Shown piece after piece: positions 10,882-22,123 of a DNA stretch of 64,000 nucleotides; position 1 is the first letter of the stretch; the number at the start of each line of letters is the position of its first letter. Below the pieces are notes generated by a model. That model was not told where the DNA came from. It did not search any database and saw only the letters and a program-made list of their open reading frames with translations. The stretch covers positions 2,976,001 through 3,040,000 of the forward strand of contig NZ_CP055930.1 in assembly GCF_013927005.1 (NCBI RefSeq), given 5' to 3'. Position numbers and translations under genes: made by a program. This stretch comes from Enterobacter sp. RHBSTW-00175. Its GTDB lineage: Bacteria; Pseudomonadota; Gammaproteobacteria; Enterobacterales; Enterobacteriaceae.

Positions 10882-12198
10882 ATGGCAGATTACCAGGGCA
10901 AAAAAGTCGTTATCATCGGGTTGGGCCTTACCGGCCTTTCCTGCGTGGACTTTTTCCTCGCACGTGGCGTAACGCCGCGCGTGATGGATACGCGTGTCTC
11001 TCCGCCGGGTCTGGACAAACTGCCGGAACAGGTTGAACGCCACCTTGGTGGTCTGAATGATGACTGGCTGCTGGCAGCCGATCTGATTGTTGCAAGTCCC
11101 GGTATGGCGCTGGCGCACCCTTCACTGAGCGCTGCTGCCGACGCGGGTGTTGAGATTGTTGGTGATATCGAGCTGTTTTGCCGCGAGGCACAGGCTCCTG
11201 TTATTGCTATCACCGGCTCTAACGGTAAAAGCACCGTGACCACGCTGGTGGGCGAGATGGCGAAAGCGGCGGGCATGAACGTGGGCGTTGGTGGGAATAT
11301 TGGCCTGCCTGCGTTGATGCTTCTGGATAAAGGCTGCGAGCTGTATGTTCTGGAACTTTCCAGCTTCCAGCTGGAAACCACCTCGAGCCTCCAGGCTGCT
11401 GCTGCGACCATCCTGAACGTGACCGAAGATCATATGGACCGCTATCCGTTTGGTCTGCAACAGTACCGTGCCGCTAAGTTACGCATTTATGAAAATGCCA
11501 AAGCGTGCGTCGTCAATGCTGATGATGCACTGACGATGCCGGTGCGGGGTGCAGATGAGCGCTGCATCAGCTTTGGTATCACCATGGGTGATTATCATCT
11601 GAACCGTCAGCTGGGCGAAACCTGGCTGCGCGTGAAAGGTGAGAAAGTGTTGAACGTGAAAGAGATGAAACTTTCTGGTCAGCACAACTACACCAATGCG
11701 CTGGCAGCACTGGCGCTGGCGGACGCCGTTGGTTTACCGCGCTCTTCCAGCCTGAAAGCGCTAACCACCTTCACAGGCCTGGCGCACCGTTTCCAGTTGG
11801 CGCTTGAGCATAATGGCGTGCGCTGGATCAACGACTCCAAAGCCACTAACGTTGGGAGCACAGAAGCTGCGCTGAACGGTTTGCACGTTGATGGCACGCT
11901 GCATCTGCTGCTTGGCGGAGACGGTAAATCGGCCGATTTCTCTTCGCTGAAGCGTTATCTTTCAGGTGATAATATTCGCCTTTACTGCTTCGGCCGGGAC
12001 GGTAGCGAACTGGCTGAACTGCGCCCGGACATTGCTGAACAGACCGAGACAATGGAACAGGCAATGCGTCTCATTGCTCCGCGCGTGAAACCGGGCGATA
12101 TGGTGCTGCTTTCTCCGGCCTGTGCCAGCCTCGATCAGTTTAAGAATTTCGAACAGCGTGGTGATGTCTTTACCCGCCTGGCGAAGGAGTTAGGCTGA
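10882..12198 (+). CDS. murD: UDP-MurNAc-L-Ala D-glutamate ligase
   Basis: Adds D-glutamate to UDP-MurNAc-L-Ala. It has 438 residues: an N-terminal UDP-binding Rossmann domain (GLGLTGLSC), a central ATPase domain with GSNGKSTVT near residue 112, and the C-terminal ligase domain with [10 protein letters not shown]. Its TGA shares one base with the ATG of ftsW. No anomalies were seen. Confidence 0.98.
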   Translation: MADYQGKKVVIIGLGLTGLSCVDFFLARGVTPRVMDTRVSPPGLDKLPEQVERHLGGLNDDWLLAADLIVASPGMALAHPSLSAAADAGVEIVGDIELFCREAQAPVIAITGSNGKSTVTTLVGEMAKAAGMNVGVGGNIGLPALMLLDKGCELYVLELSSFQLETTSSLQAAAATILNVTEDHMDRYPFGLQQYRAAKLRIYENAKACVVNADDALTMPVRGADERCISFGITMGDYHLNRQLGETWLRVKGEKVLNVKEMKLSGQHNYTNALAALALADAVGLPRSSSLKALTTFTGLAHRFQLALEHNGVRWINDSKATNVGSTEAALNGLHVDGTLHLLLGGDGKSADFSSLKRYLSGDNIRLYCFGRDGSELAELRPDIAEQTETMEQAMRLIAPRVKPGDMVLLSPACASLDQFKNFEQRGDVFTRLAKELG

Positions 12199-13442
12199 TG
12201 CGTTTATCTCTCCCTCGCCTGAAAATGCCGCGCTTGCCAGGATTTGGGATCCTGGCGTGGCTGTTTGCGGCGCTTAAAGGCTGGGTGATGGGCTCTCGTC
12301 AGAAGGATAACGACAGCCTGATCATGTACGATCGCACGCTCTTCTGGCTAACCATGGGGCTGGCGGCGATCGGTTTTATTATGGTGACGTCAGCATCGAT
12401 GCCCGTGGGGCAGCGGCTGGCGAACGATCCGTTCCTGTTTGCCAAGCGTGATGGCCTGTACATCATTCTGGCGTTCTGCCTGGCGCTGGTGACCTTACGT
12501 CTGCCGATGGAGTTCTGGCAACGCCACAGCACGGCAATGTTGATCGCCTCGATCATTATGCTGCTGATCGTACTGGTCGTGGGTAGCTCAGTAAACGGGG
12601 CATCACGCTGGATTGCGTTTGGCCCGTTGCGTATTCAGCCTGCTGAATTTACTAAGCTTTCACTGTTCTGCTATCTGGCCAACTACCTGGTCCGTAAAGT
12701 GGATGAAGTGCGTAATAACCTGCGCGGCTTCTTAAAACCAATGGGCGTTATCCTGGTTCTTGCGGTTTTACTGCTGGCACAGCCAGACCTCGGTACGGTG
12801 GTGGTACTGTTTGTCACCACGCTGGCGATGCTGTTCCTGGCAGGAGCGAAGCTATGGCAGTTCATCGCCATCATCGGCATGGGGATTTCTGCGGTTGTCC
12901 TGCTGATCCTCGCCGAGCCTTATCGTATCCGCCGCGTAACCTCATTCTGGAACCCGTGGGAAGACCCGTTCGGCAGCGGTTATCAGCTGACCCAGTCGCT
13001 GATGGCGTTTGGCCGTGGTGAAGTTTGGGGGCAAGGCCTGGGTAATTCCGTTCAAAAGCTGGAGTATTTACCCGAAGCGCATACTGACTTCATCTTCTCC
13101 ATTATTGCGGAAGAACTGGGTTATATCGGTGTGGTACTCGCGCTTTTAATGGTATTCTTCGTCGCTTTCCGTGCCATGTCTATTGGCCGAAAAGCGCTGG
13201 AAATCGATCACCGCTTCTCAGGTTTCTTAGCCTGCTCAATTGGTATTTGGTTTAGCTTCCAGGCACTGGTAAACGTAGGGGCCGCAGCGGGTATGCTGCC
13301 GACCAAGGGCCTGACGTTGCCGTTAATCAGTTATGGTGGTTCCAGCCTGTTAATCATGTCGACGGCCATCATGTTTTTGTTACGCATAGATTATGAAACG
13401 CGTCTGGAAAAAGCCCAGGCGTTTACGCGAGGTTCACGATGA
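12198..13442 (+). CDS. ftsW: Septal peptidoglycan glycosyltransferase FtsW
   Basis: SEDS-family polymerase that works with PBP3 (FtsI) to build septal glycan strands from lipid II. It has 414 residues with about ten transmembrane segments after a roughly 45-residue cytoplasmic N terminus. Typical SEDS stretches are visible, including the QPDLGT loop with its aspartate and the [10 protein letters not shown] segment near the C terminus. It overlaps murD by 1 nt and murG by 4 nt. Confidence 0.98.
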   Translation: MRLSLPRLKMPRLPGFGILAWLFAALKGWVMGSRQKDNDSLIMYDRTLFWLTMGLAAIGFIMVTSASMPVGQRLANDPFLFAKRDGLYIILAFCLALVTLRLPMEFWQRHSTAMLIASIIMLLIVLVVGSSVNGASRWIAFGPLRIQPAEFTKLSLFCYLANYLVRKVDEVRNNLRGFLKPMGVILVLAVLLLAQPDLGTVVVLFVTTLAMLFLAGAKLWQFIAIIGMGISAVVLLILAEPYRIRRVTSFWNPWEDPFGSGYQLTQSLMAFGRGEVWGQGLGNSVQKLEYLPEAHTDFIFSIIAEELGYIGVVLALLMVFFVAFRAMSIGRKALEIDHRFSGFLACSIGIWFSFQALVNVGAAAGMLPTKGLTLPLISYGGSSLLIMSTAIMFLLRIDYETRLEKAQAFTRGSR

Positions 13443-14503
13443 ATCAACCGAAGCGGTTAATGGTGATGGCAGGCGGTACCGGCGGACATGTGTTCCCGGG
13501 GCTTGCGGTTGCGCACCATTTAATGGATCAGGGCTGGCAGGTACGCTGGCTTGGAACCGCCGACCGCATGGAAGCCGACCTTGTGCCGAAGCACGGGATT
13601 GAGATCGACTTCATCCGCATTTCAGGATTGCGTGGCAAGGGCATTAAGGCTCAGCTTCTTGCGCCGGTGCGGATTTTTAACGCCTGGCGTCAGGCCCGCA
13701 CCATTATGAAGCGCTTTAAGCCGGATGTGGTGCTGGGGATGGGCGGCTATGTCTCTGGTCCTGGTGGGCTGGCTGCGTGGTCGCTGGGTATCCCGGTTGT
13801 GTTGCATGAACAAAATGGGATTGCCGGGCTCACCAACAAATGGCTGGCAAAAATTGCCACCAAAGTGATGCAGGCATTTCCGGGCGCGTTTCCGAAAGCT
13901 GACGTAGTGGGTAACCCGGTGCGCGTCGATGTGCTGGCTCTGCCGCTGCCCGATGCGCGCCTGACTGGGCGTGAAGGCCCGGTACGTGTGCTGGTGGTGG
14001 GCGGCTCCCAGGGCGCGCGCATTCTTAACCAGACGATGCCGCAGGTTGCCGCAAAACTGGGTAATGCCGTTACTATCTGGCATCAGAGCGGAAAAGGCGC
14101 TCAGCAGACCGTAGAGCAGGATTACGTTGCCGCAGGTCAGCCACAGCATAAAGTTACCGAATTTATCGATGACATGGCCGCAGCCTATGCCTGGGCTGAT
14201 GTCGTTGTCTGCCGCTCTGGTGCGCTGACCGTGAGTGAAATCGCCGCTGCGGGTTTGCCAGCGCTGTTTGTGCCGTTCCAGCACAAAGACAGGCAGCAGT
14301 ACTGGAATGCGTTACCGCTTGAGAAAGCCGGTGCCGCGAAAATTTTCGAGCAGCCACAATTTACCGCCGATGCGGTCGCCACCACCCTGGCGGGCTGGAA
14401 CAGAGACGCATTGCTGGAGATGGCACAACGCGCGCGCGCGACAGCTATCCCCGATGCGACGGAGCGGGTGGCAAATGAAGTGAGCCTGGCAGCTCAGGCT
14501 TAA
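13439..14503 (+). CDS. murG: Lipid II synthase (GlcNAc transferase) MurG
   Basis: Peripheral membrane GT28 glycosyltransferase that adds GlcNAc to lipid I. It has 354 residues, one fewer than in E. coli. The N-terminal glycine-rich loop [10 protein letters not shown], the second loop [11 protein letters not shown] and the donor-binding stretch [12 protein letters not shown] are intact. The start overlaps ftsW by 4 nt. A 59-bp gap, one of the larger in the cluster, separates it from murC. Confidence 0.98.
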   Translation: MNQPKRLMVMAGGTGGHVFPGLAVAHHLMDQGWQVRWLGTADRMEADLVPKHGIEIDFIRISGLRGKGIKAQLLAPVRIFNAWRQARTIMKRFKPDVVLGMGGYVSGPGGLAAWSLGIPVVLHEQNGIAGLTNKWLAKIATKVMQAFPGAFPKADVVGNPVRVDVLALPLPDARLTGREGPVRVLVVGGSQGARILNQTMPQVAAKLGNAVTIWHQSGKGAQQTVEQDYVAAGQPQHKVTEFIDDMAAAYAWADVVVCRSGALTVSEIAAAGLPALFVPFQHKDRQQYWNALPLEKAGAAKIFEQPQFTADAVATTLAGWNRDALLEMAQRARATAIPDATERVANEVSLAAQA

Positions 14504-14562
14504 CCCTCGCAGCGCGTGTTGCGCTGCACGATTTTTTTGAAGTAGTCGATGGCGTTTAGAGA

Positions 14563-16038
14563 ATGAATACACAACAACTGGCGAAACTGCGTTCAATCGT
14601 GCCCGAGATGCGTCGCGTCCGGCACATTCACTTCGTTGGCATCGGTGGTGCTGGCATGGGCGGTATTGCCGAAGTGTTAGCTAACGAAGGTTACCAGATC
14701 AGTGGTTCCGACCTGGCTCCAAACCCTGTTACGCAGCAGCTGGCGTCGCTTGGGGCGACTATCTATTTCAACCATCGCCCGGAAAACGTGCGCGATGCGA
14801 GCGTTGTTGTGGTGTCCAGCGCAATCTCCGCGGATAACCCGGAAATTGTTGCCGCGCATGAAGCGCGTATCCCGGTGATCCGCCGTGCGGAAATGCTGGC
14901 TGAGTTAATGCGCTTCCGCCACGGTATTGCGATTGCCGGGACACACGGTAAAACCACCACCACGGCGATGGTTTCCAGTATTTATGCTGAAGCGGGTCTT
15001 GATCCGACCTTCGTTAACGGTGGTCTGGTGAAAGCGGCTGGTGTACATGCGCGTCTGGGGCACAGCCGTTACCTGATTGCTGAAGCAGACGAAAGCGATG
15101 CGTCGTTCCTGCACCTGCAGCCGATGGTGGCGATTGTCACCAACATCGAAGCTGACCACATGGATACCTACCAGGGCGACTTCGAAAATTTAAAACAGAC
15201 TTTTATCAACTTCCTGCACAACCTGCCGTTCTATGGCCGTGCGGTGATGTGTGTTGACGATCCGGTTATTCGCGAGTTGCTGCCGCGTGTGGGTCGTCAA
15301 ATTACCACGTATGGCTTCAGCGAAGACGCTGATGTTCGCTTGGAAGATTACAAGCAAATTGGTGCCCAGGGGCATTTCACTCTGGCGCGTCAGGATAAAG
15401 AGCTGCTGCACGTTACGCTCAATGCCCCAGGACGCCACAACGCCCTGAACGCGGCGGCAGCGGTAGCGGTAGCCACTGAAGAAGGCATTGATGACAACGC
15501 AATCCTGCGTGCGCTGGAGAGCTTCCAGGGTACCGGGCGCCGTTTCGACTTCCTGGGTGAATTCCCGCTGGAAGAGGTGAACGGTAAAACAGGCTCTGCA
15601 ATGCTGGTGGACGATTACGGGCATCATCCGACGGAAGTGGACGCGACCATCAAAGCAGCACGTGCGGGCTGGCCGGATAAGAATCTGGTAATGATCTTCC
15701 AGCCGCACCGCTTCACGCGTACCCGCGATCTGTATGACGATTTCGCTAGCGTGCTGTCGCAGGTGGATACGCTGCTGATGCTGGATGTTTACTCCGCGGG
15801 CGAAACGCCTATCCCGGGTGCGGACAGCCGTTCATTGTGTCGCACTATTCGTGGTCGCGGAAAAGTTGACCCTATTCTGGTGTCTGATCCTGCCCAGGCT
15901 GCGGAGATTTTGGCTCCGGTTCTGACGGGTAATGATCTGATTCTGATTCAGGGCGCGGGAAATATCGGCAAAATCGCCCGTACCTTAGCTGAAATCAAAC
16001 TGAAGCCGCAAACTCAGGAGGACGAGCGTCATGGCTGA
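14563..16038 (+). CDS. murC: UDP-MurNAc L-alanine ligase
   Basis: First amino-acid ligase of the stem peptide, joining L-Ala to UDP-MurNAc. It has 491 residues, the usual length. The N-terminal UDP-binding loop is [15 protein letters not shown], the ATP loop is GTHGKTTTT (about 126-134), and the metal-site stretch EADESDASF follows. It overlaps ddlB by 8 nt. It occupies the ancestral position in the cluster. Confidence 0.98.
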   Translation: MNTQQLAKLRSIVPEMRRVRHIHFVGIGGAGMGGIAEVLANEGYQISGSDLAPNPVTQQLASLGATIYFNHRPENVRDASVVVVSSAISADNPEIVAAHEARIPVIRRAEMLAELMRFRHGIAIAGTHGKTTTTAMVSSIYAEAGLDPTFVNGGLVKAAGVHARLGHSRYLIAEADESDASFLHLQPMVAIVTNIEADHMDTYQGDFENLKQTFINFLHNLPFYGRAVMCVDDPVIRELLPRVGRQITTYGFSEDADVRLEDYKQIGAQGHFTLARQDKELLHVTLNAPGRHNALNAAAAVAVATEEGIDDNAILRALESFQGTGRRFDFLGEFPLEEVNGKTGSAMLVDDYGHHPTEVDATIKAARAGWPDKNLVMIFQPHRFTRTRDLYDDFASVLSQVDTLLMLDVYSAGETPIPGADSRSLCRTIRGRGKVDPILVSDPAQAAEILAPVLTGNDLILIQGAGNIGKIARTLAEIKLKPQTQEDERHG

Positions 16039-16951
16039 TAAGATTGCTGTCCTGTTTGGCGGCACTTCCGCCGAGCGCGAAGTCTCCCTGAATTCAGGCG
16101 CTGCCGTACTGGCGGGCCTGCGTGAGGGGGGCGTCAATGCCCATCCGGTCGATCCGAAAGAGACGGATGTGACGCAACTGAAAGCGATGGGCTTTGATAA
16201 AGTCTTCATCGCGTTGCATGGCCGTGGTGGCGAAGACGGCACCCTGCAAGGGCTTCTGGATTTAATCGGGATGCCGTATACCGGCAGCGGCGTGATGGCA
16301 TCCGCGATTTCTATGGATAAACTGCGCAGCAAACTGCTGTGGCAGGGAGCTGGTCTTCCTGTGGCGCCATGGGTTGCGCTGACGCGTCGTGATTTTGAAA
16401 TGGGCCTGTCAGACAGCGTTAATACCCGCATTGCCGAACTAGGGTTACCGGTTATTGTAAAGCCGAGCCGCGAAGGGTCGAGTGTCGGGATGTCGAAAGT
16501 CGACAAAGCGCAGGATTTATCTTCCGCTTTAGCGCTGGCATTTCAACATGATGAAGAAGTTCTGATAGAAAAATGGCTCAGCGGGCCGGAATTTACCGTT
16601 GCGATGCTTGGTGAAGAAATTTTACCGTCAATTCGTATCCAACCTGCTGGAACCTTCTATGATTATGAGGCGAAGTATCTCTCTGATGAGACGCAATATT
16701 TCTGCCCAAGTGGTCTTGAAGCTGAACGTGAAGCAGATTTACAGTCCCTGGTGCTTAAAGCCTGGAATGTTTTAGGCTGCCGGGGATGGGGACGCATTGA
16801 TGTGATGCTCGACAGCGACGGGCAATTTTACTTGCTGGAAGCAAACACCTCCCCTGGCATGACCAGCCATAGCCTTGTGCCGATGGCCGCGCGTCAGGCG
16901 GGAATGAGTTTCTCGCAATTAGTCGTACGTATTCTGGACCAGGCGGGCTGA
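16031..16951 (+). CDS. ddlB: D-alanine--D-alanine ligase B
   Basis: ATP-grasp enzyme producing the D-Ala-D-Ala dipeptide used by MurF; target of cycloserine. It has 306 residues. It shows the N-terminal [16 protein letters not shown], the [16 protein letters not shown] loop and C-terminal [12 protein letters not shown] metal-binding segment. The family feature Tyr in PYTGSG is present, consistent with D-Ala rather than D-lactate as second substrate. It lies one base before ftsQ. Confidence 0.98.
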   Translation: MADKIAVLFGGTSAEREVSLNSGAAVLAGLREGGVNAHPVDPKETDVTQLKAMGFDKVFIALHGRGGEDGTLQGLLDLIGMPYTGSGVMASAISMDKLRSKLLWQGAGLPVAPWVALTRRDFEMGLSDSVNTRIAELGLPVIVKPSREGSSVGMSKVDKAQDLSSALALAFQHDEEVLIEKWLSGPEFTVAMLGEEILPSIRIQPAGTFYDYEAKYLSDETQYFCPSGLEAEREADLQSLVLKAWNVLGCRGWGRIDVMLDSDGQFYLLEANTSPGMTSHSLVPMAARQAGMSFSQLVVRILDQAG

Positions 16952-16952
16952 T

Positions 16953-17795
16953 ATGTCTCAGGCTGCATTGAACACGCGCAACCGCGATGACGAAGAAGAA
17001 TATTCTTCTTCCCGGCGGAGTAATGGAACGCGTCTTGCAGGGATTATATTCCTGCTCGGTGTGCTGTGTACCGTGTTTATCAGCGGCTGGATGGTGCTGG
17101 GCTGGATGGAAGATGCGCAGCGTTTACCGCTGTCGAAACTGGCGGTAACGGGTGAGCGTCACTACACGCGTAACGACGATATTCGCCAGTCGATTCTGGC
17201 ACTGGGCCCACCTGGGACCTTTATGACTCAGGACGTTAATATTATCCAGAGCCAGATTGAACGTCTGCCGTGGATAAAACAGGCGAGTGTAAGAAAGCAA
17301 TGGCCTGATGAATTGAAGATTCATCTGGTTGAATATGTGCCCATTGCGCGTTGGAATGATCAGCACATGGTCGACGTAGATGGAAATTCCTTCAGCGTCC
17401 CAGGCGATCGTGTCAACAAGCAAAATTTACCGATGTTGTATGGCCCGGAAGGCAGTGAAAACGAAGTCTTGCAAGGTTTTCGCGATATGGGGCAGGTGCT
17501 GGCTAAGGACCGGTTTACGTTAAAAGATGCAGCAATGACGGCGCGCCGTTCATGGCAACTGACGTTAACGAACGGCATCAAGCTCAACCTTGGCCGCGGC
17601 GACACGATGAAACGTCTGGCGCGTTTTGTAGAACTTTACCCGGTTTTACAGCAGCAGGCACAGACTGACGGCAAACGGATAAGCTACGTTGATTTGCGCT
17701 ATGACTCAGGCGCAGCAGTCGGTTGGGTACCGGCTCCGGTCGAGGAACCTAATCAGCAACAGAATCAGGCACAGGTACAGGCAGAACAACAATGA
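16953..17795 (+). CDS. ftsQ: Cell division protein FtsQ
   Basis: Bitopic inner-membrane hub of the FtsQLB complex. It has 280 residues, slightly longer than the 276 of E. coli. It comprises a cytoplasmic tail of about 30 residues, one membrane segment (about 31-52), the POTRA domain (from about 58) and a beta domain. The extra length is in a glutamine-rich C-terminal tail after EEPNQQQNQ, the least conserved part of the family. It overlaps ftsA by 4 nt. Confidence 0.97.
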   Translation: MSQAALNTRNRDDEEEYSSSRRSNGTRLAGIIFLLGVLCTVFISGWMVLGWMEDAQRLPLSKLAVTGERHYTRNDDIRQSILALGPPGTFMTQDVNIIQSQIERLPWIKQASVRKQWPDELKIHLVEYVPIARWNDQHMVDVDGNSFSVPGDRVNKQNLPMLYGPEGSENEVLQGFRDMGQVLAKDRFTLKDAAMTARRSWQLTLTNGIKLNLGRGDTMKRLARFVELYPVLQQQAQTDGKRISYVDLRYDSGAAVGWVPAPVEEPNQQQNQAQVQAEQQ

Positions 17796-19048
17796 TCAAG
17801 GCGACGGACAGAAAACTGGTAGTTGGACTGGAGATTGGCACCGCGAAGGTTGCCGCTTTAGTAGGGGAAGTTCTGCCCGACGGTATGGTCAATATCATTG
17901 GCGTGGGCAGCTGCCCGTCCCGTGGTATGGATAAAGGTGGGGTAAACGATCTTGAGTCGGTGGTGAAGTGCGTACAGCGCGCCATCGATCAGGCGGAATT
18001 GATGGCTGATTGCCAGATTTCATCTGTCTATCTGGCCCTCTCTGGTAAGCACATCAGCTGCCAGAACGAGATAGGTATGGTGCCTATCTCAGAAGAAGAA
18101 GTGACGCAGGAAGACGTTGAAAACGTCGTGCATACGGCGAAATCCGTCCGTGTTCGCGATGAACATCGCGTGCTGCACGTCATCCCGCAGGAATATGCAA
18201 TTGACTACCAGGAAGGGATCAAGAATCCCGTCGGTCTTTCCGGCGTGCGAATGCAGGCAAAAGTGCACTTGATCACATGTCACAACGATATGGCGAAGAA
18301 CATCGTTAAAGCCGTTGAACGTTGTGGCCTGAAAGTTGACCAACTTATTTTCGCCGGTCTGGCAGCAAGCTATTCCGTGCTGACCGAAGACGAACGTGAA
18401 CTGGGCGTCTGTGTGGTCGATATTGGTGGTGGTACTATGGACATGGCCGTTTATACCGGCGGTGCGCTGCGCCACACCAAAGTGATCCCTTACGCAGGGA
18501 ACGTTGTGACCAGCGATATTGCTTATGCCTTTGGTACGCCGCCGAGCGATGCAGAGGCGATCAAAGTGCGCCATGGCTGTGCACTGGGATCCATCGTTGG
18601 CAAAGATGAGAGCGTTGAAGTGCCAAGCGTAGGTGGTCGTCCACCGCGTAGCCTGCAACGCCAGACGTTGGCAGAGGTCATTGAGCCGCGTTATACCGAG
18701 CTGCTCAACCTGGTCAACGAAGAGATTTTGCAGTTACAGGAACAGCTTCGCCAGCAGGGTGTTAAACATCATCTTGCAGCGGGGATTGTATTAACCGGCG
18801 GAGCAGCGCAAATTGAAGGTCTTGCGGCCTGCGCTCAGCGAGTGTTCCATACCCAGGTACGTATTGGTGCACCGCTGAATATCACCGGTTTAACGGATTA
18901 CGCTCAGGAGCCGTACTATTCAACGGCTGTGGGCCTGCTGCACTACGGGAAAGAGTCCCATTTGAGTGGTGAAGCGGAAGTGGAAAAACGCGTATCAGTG
19001 GGGTCGTGGGTCAAACGACTCAACACCTGGTTGCGAAAAGAGTTTTAA
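17792..19048 (+). CDS. ftsA: Cell division protein FtsA
   Basis: Actin-like ATPase that tethers FtsZ filaments to the inner membrane. It has 418 residues. Actin-fold phosphate loops are visible near the N terminus ([11 protein letters not shown]) and in [10 protein letters not shown], with the adenosine motif [13 protein letters not shown]. The C-terminal amphipathic membrane-targeting helix is present ([12 protein letters not shown]). It is followed by 63 bp and ftsZ. Confidence 0.98.
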   Translation: MIKATDRKLVVGLEIGTAKVAALVGEVLPDGMVNIIGVGSCPSRGMDKGGVNDLESVVKCVQRAIDQAELMADCQISSVYLALSGKHISCQNEIGMVPISEEEVTQEDVENVVHTAKSVRVRDEHRVLHVIPQEYAIDYQEGIKNPVGLSGVRMQAKVHLITCHNDMAKNIVKAVERCGLKVDQLIFAGLAASYSVLTEDERELGVCVVDIGGGTMDMAVYTGGALRHTKVIPYAGNVVTSDIAYAFGTPPSDAEAIKVRHGCALGSIVGKDESVEVPSVGGRPPRSLQRQTLAEVIEPRYTELLNLVNEEILQLQEQLRQQGVKHHLAAGIVLTGGAAQIEGLAACAQRVFHTQVRIGAPLNITGLTDYAQEPYYSTAVGLLHYGKESHLSGEAEVEKRVSVGSWVKRLNTWLRKEF

Positions 19049-19111
19049 TTTTTTTAAGAGACCGGAGAGAATTAGCGGTCTCGGGCGACAGGCACAACGG
19101 AGAGAGAAATT

Positions 19112-20263
19112 ATGTTTGAACCTATGGAACTGACCAACGACGCGGTGATTAAAGTCATCGGCGTCGGTGGTGGCGGCGGTAACGCTGTAGAGCATATGGT
19201 GCGTGAGCGTATCGAAGGCGTTGAATTTTTTGCGGTTAACACCGATGCACAGGCACTGCGTAAGACGGCTGTAGGCCAGACGATTCAGATCGGTGGTGGC
19301 ATCACCAAAGGTCTGGGTGCGGGGGCTAACCCGGAAGTTGGTCGCAACGCGGCTGAAGAAGATCGTGAAGCACTGCGTGCTGCGCTGGAAGGTGCAGACA
19401 TGGTGTTTATCGCAGCAGGTATGGGCGGTGGTACTGGTACCGGCGCGGCGCCTGTTGTTGCCGAAGTGGCAAAAGATTTAGGTATCCTGACCGTTGCTGT
19501 CGTGACGAAGCCTTTCAATTTTGAAGGCAAGAAGCGTATGGCATTCGCGGAGCAGGGTATCACTGAGCTGTCCAAACATGTGGACTCTCTGATCACTATC
19601 CCGAACGACAAGCTGTTGAAAGTTCTGGGTCGCGGTATCTCCTTGCTGGACGCTTTTGGCGCGGCAAACGACGTGCTGAAAGGCGCGGTTCAGGGTATCG
19701 CTGAACTGATTACCCGTCCTGGTCTGATGAACGTTGACTTTGCAGACGTTCGCACCGTGATGTCCGAAATGGGCTACGCGATGATGGGCTCTGGCGTGGC
19801 GAGCGGTGAAGACCGTGCAGAAGAAGCGGCTGAAATGGCTATCTCTTCTCCACTGCTGGAAGATATCGACCTGTCTGGTGCGCGCGGCGTGCTGGTCAAC
19901 ATTACCGCTGGCTTTGACCTGCGTCTGGATGAGTTCGAAACGGTGGGTAATACCATTCGTGCGTTCGCCTCTGACAACGCGACTGTGGTAATCGGTACTT
20001 CCCTTGACCCGGAAATGAACGACGAACTGCGCGTAACTGTTGTTGCCACCGGTATCGGTATGGACAAGCGTCCTGAGATTACCCTGGTGACCAACAAGCA
20101 GACTCAGCAGCCAGTGATGGACCGTTACCAGCAGCACGGTATGGCTCCACTGACTCAAGAGCAGAAACCGGCCGCGAAAGTGGTAAACGACACGACTCCG
20201 CAAACGGCGAAAGAACCAGATTATCTGGATATCCCAGCGTTCCTGCGTAAGCAAGCTGACTAG
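19112..20263 (+). CDS. ftsZ: Cell division GTPase FtsZ
   Basis: Tubulin homologue that assembles the Z ring. It has 383 residues, the E. coli length. The GTP-binding tubulin signature GGGTGTGAAP lies near residues 106-115 and the T7 synergy loop NVDFADVRTVMS follows. The conserved C-terminal peptide DYLDIPAFLRKQAD binds FtsA and ZipA and is also a site for ZapD and MinC. ZapD is encoded at 25519-26262. The ribosome site is GGAGAGA, 5-6 nt before the ATG. Confidence 0.99.
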   Translation: MFEPMELTNDAVIKVIGVGGGGGNAVEHMVRERIEGVEFFAVNTDAQALRKTAVGQTIQIGGGITKGLGAGANPEVGRNAAEEDREALRAALEGADMVFIAAGMGGGTGTGAAPVVAEVAKDLGILTVAVVTKPFNFEGKKRMAFAEQGITELSKHVDSLITIPNDKLLKVLGRGISLLDAFGAANDVLKGAVQGIAELITRPGLMNVDFADVRTVMSEMGYAMMGSGVASGEDRAEEAAEMAISSPLLEDIDLSGARGVLVNITAGFDLRLDEFETVGNTIRAFASDNATVVIGTSLDPEMNDELRVTVVATGIGMDKRPEITLVTNKQTQQPVMDRYQQHGMAPLTQEQKPAAKVVNDTTPQTAKEPDYLDIPAFLRKQAD

Positions 20264-20277
20264 GAATTGGCTGGAAT

Positions 20278-20306
20278 TTGGGGATTTTCGCTCTTTGTGC
20301 TAAACT
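20278..20306 (+). promoter_or_regulatory. Probable lpxC promoter
   Basis: TTGGGG (20278-20283), 17-bp spacer, TAAACT (20301-20306), about 58 bp before the lpxC ATG and just after ftsZ. Spacing and both hexamers fit sigma-70. The assignment is by motif only. Confidence 0.55.
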
Positions 20307-20343
20307 GGCCCACCGTTAGTGATATACACTCTCGGTTGGATAG

Positions 20344-21282
<939 letters not shown>

Positions 21283-21307
21283 CGGTTCAAGCCGTTTCGT
21301 AAAAAAT

Positions 21308-21356
21308 CGACTGGTTAACCTGGTACTCTCTCCGACCAGGGAGGCCAGTCGTTTTT
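21308..21356 (+). terminator. Terminator after lpxC
   Basis: Nested stem: CGACTGG (21308-21314) with CCAGTCG (21345-21351), and inside it CCTGGT/ACCAGG (21319-21324 with 21335-21340), followed by five T residues. Confidence 0.85.
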
Positions 21357-21559
21357 ATTTTTACCCTTCTTCATTTTGCCCCCAGCCGCTTAATCCTTTG
21401 CCATACGTTGAAAATCTGTGCGTTAGCTGCATTCTTGACCGTTTTTCCCCGCGGCAATACGTCATTCCTGCTGATGTGCTTTGGCTTTAGTGGTAATATC
21501 TGGGCGCTAAAAAGAATAACTGAACTCAGCCTGTACGGCTGGCTTATGTGGTGGAGCAA

Positions 21560-22063
21560 GTGAGCGGAATACTGACGCGCTGGCGACAATTTGGCAGACG
21601 CTACTTCTGGCCGCATCTCTTATTAGGGATGGTCGCGGCGAGTCTCGGCTTGCCTGCGCTCAGCAACAGTGCTGAAGCGGCGACTCCGACAAAGACCACC
21701 ACCACAAAACATGACCTCTCCACGCGGGTTAATTTTACTAACCTCGCGTTGCTGGAAGCCAATCGCCGCCCAAATTTCTCGGTTGATTACTGGCATCAGC
21801 ACGCCATTCGTACGGTTATCCGTCATCTTTCGTTTGCAATGGCGCCACAGGCAATGCCTGTGGCAGAAGAAACGCTGCCGGTTCAGGCCCAGCATCTCGC
21901 ACTGCTGAACACGCTCAATGCGCTGCTGACGCAAGACAGCCAGCCGCCAGTTATCGTTCGCCAGCAGACAAAAAACCGTTTTGTTCCTCCCGCGACATTT
22001 ATCGTCTCAACATGGATTAGCCAGGTTCAGGGTATCCGTGCCGGGCCTCATCGCCTCAGCTAA
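21560..22063 (+). CDS. secM: Secretion monitor SecM
   Basis: Self-arresting secreted peptide that raises SecA translation when export is blocked. The GTG at 21560 is chosen because it gives the conserved [13 protein letters not shown] terminus, with GGAG at 21553-21556; an in-frame GTG at 21548 would add four residues. The product has 167 residues and a long signal peptide ending near SNSAEA. The arrest sequence is complete: F147-x4-WI-x4-GIRAGP ([17 protein letters not shown]), four residues before the stop. The middle (about 40-140) is clearly more diverged from E. coli than its neighbours, as expected of a gene kept mainly for its ends. Confidence 0.95.
   Translation: MSGILTRWRQFGRRYFWPHLLLGMVAASLGLPALSNSAEAATPTKTTTTKHDLSTRVNFTNLALLEANRRPNFSVDYWHQHAIRTVIRHLSFAMAPQAMPVAEETLPVQAQHLALLNTLNALLTQDSQPPVIVRQQTKNRFVPPATFIVSTWISQVQGIRAGPHRLS
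21998..22048 (+). promoter_or_regulatory. SecM translation-arrest element controlling secA
   Basis: Codons 147-163 of secM encode the ribosome-stalling peptide (Phe, Trp-Ile and GIRAGP key residues). In E. coli stalling here opens a hairpin that hides the secA ribosome site, which would be the GAGA at 22113-22116. The 60-bp secM-secA spacer is short enough for the same mechanism. The RNA fold was not computed. Confidence 0.85.
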
Positions 22064-22123
22064 ATTAACGCTTTTTCAATACCTTAATTTATCTGCCCAC
22101 GATGGGGCGTTTGAGAATTTATT

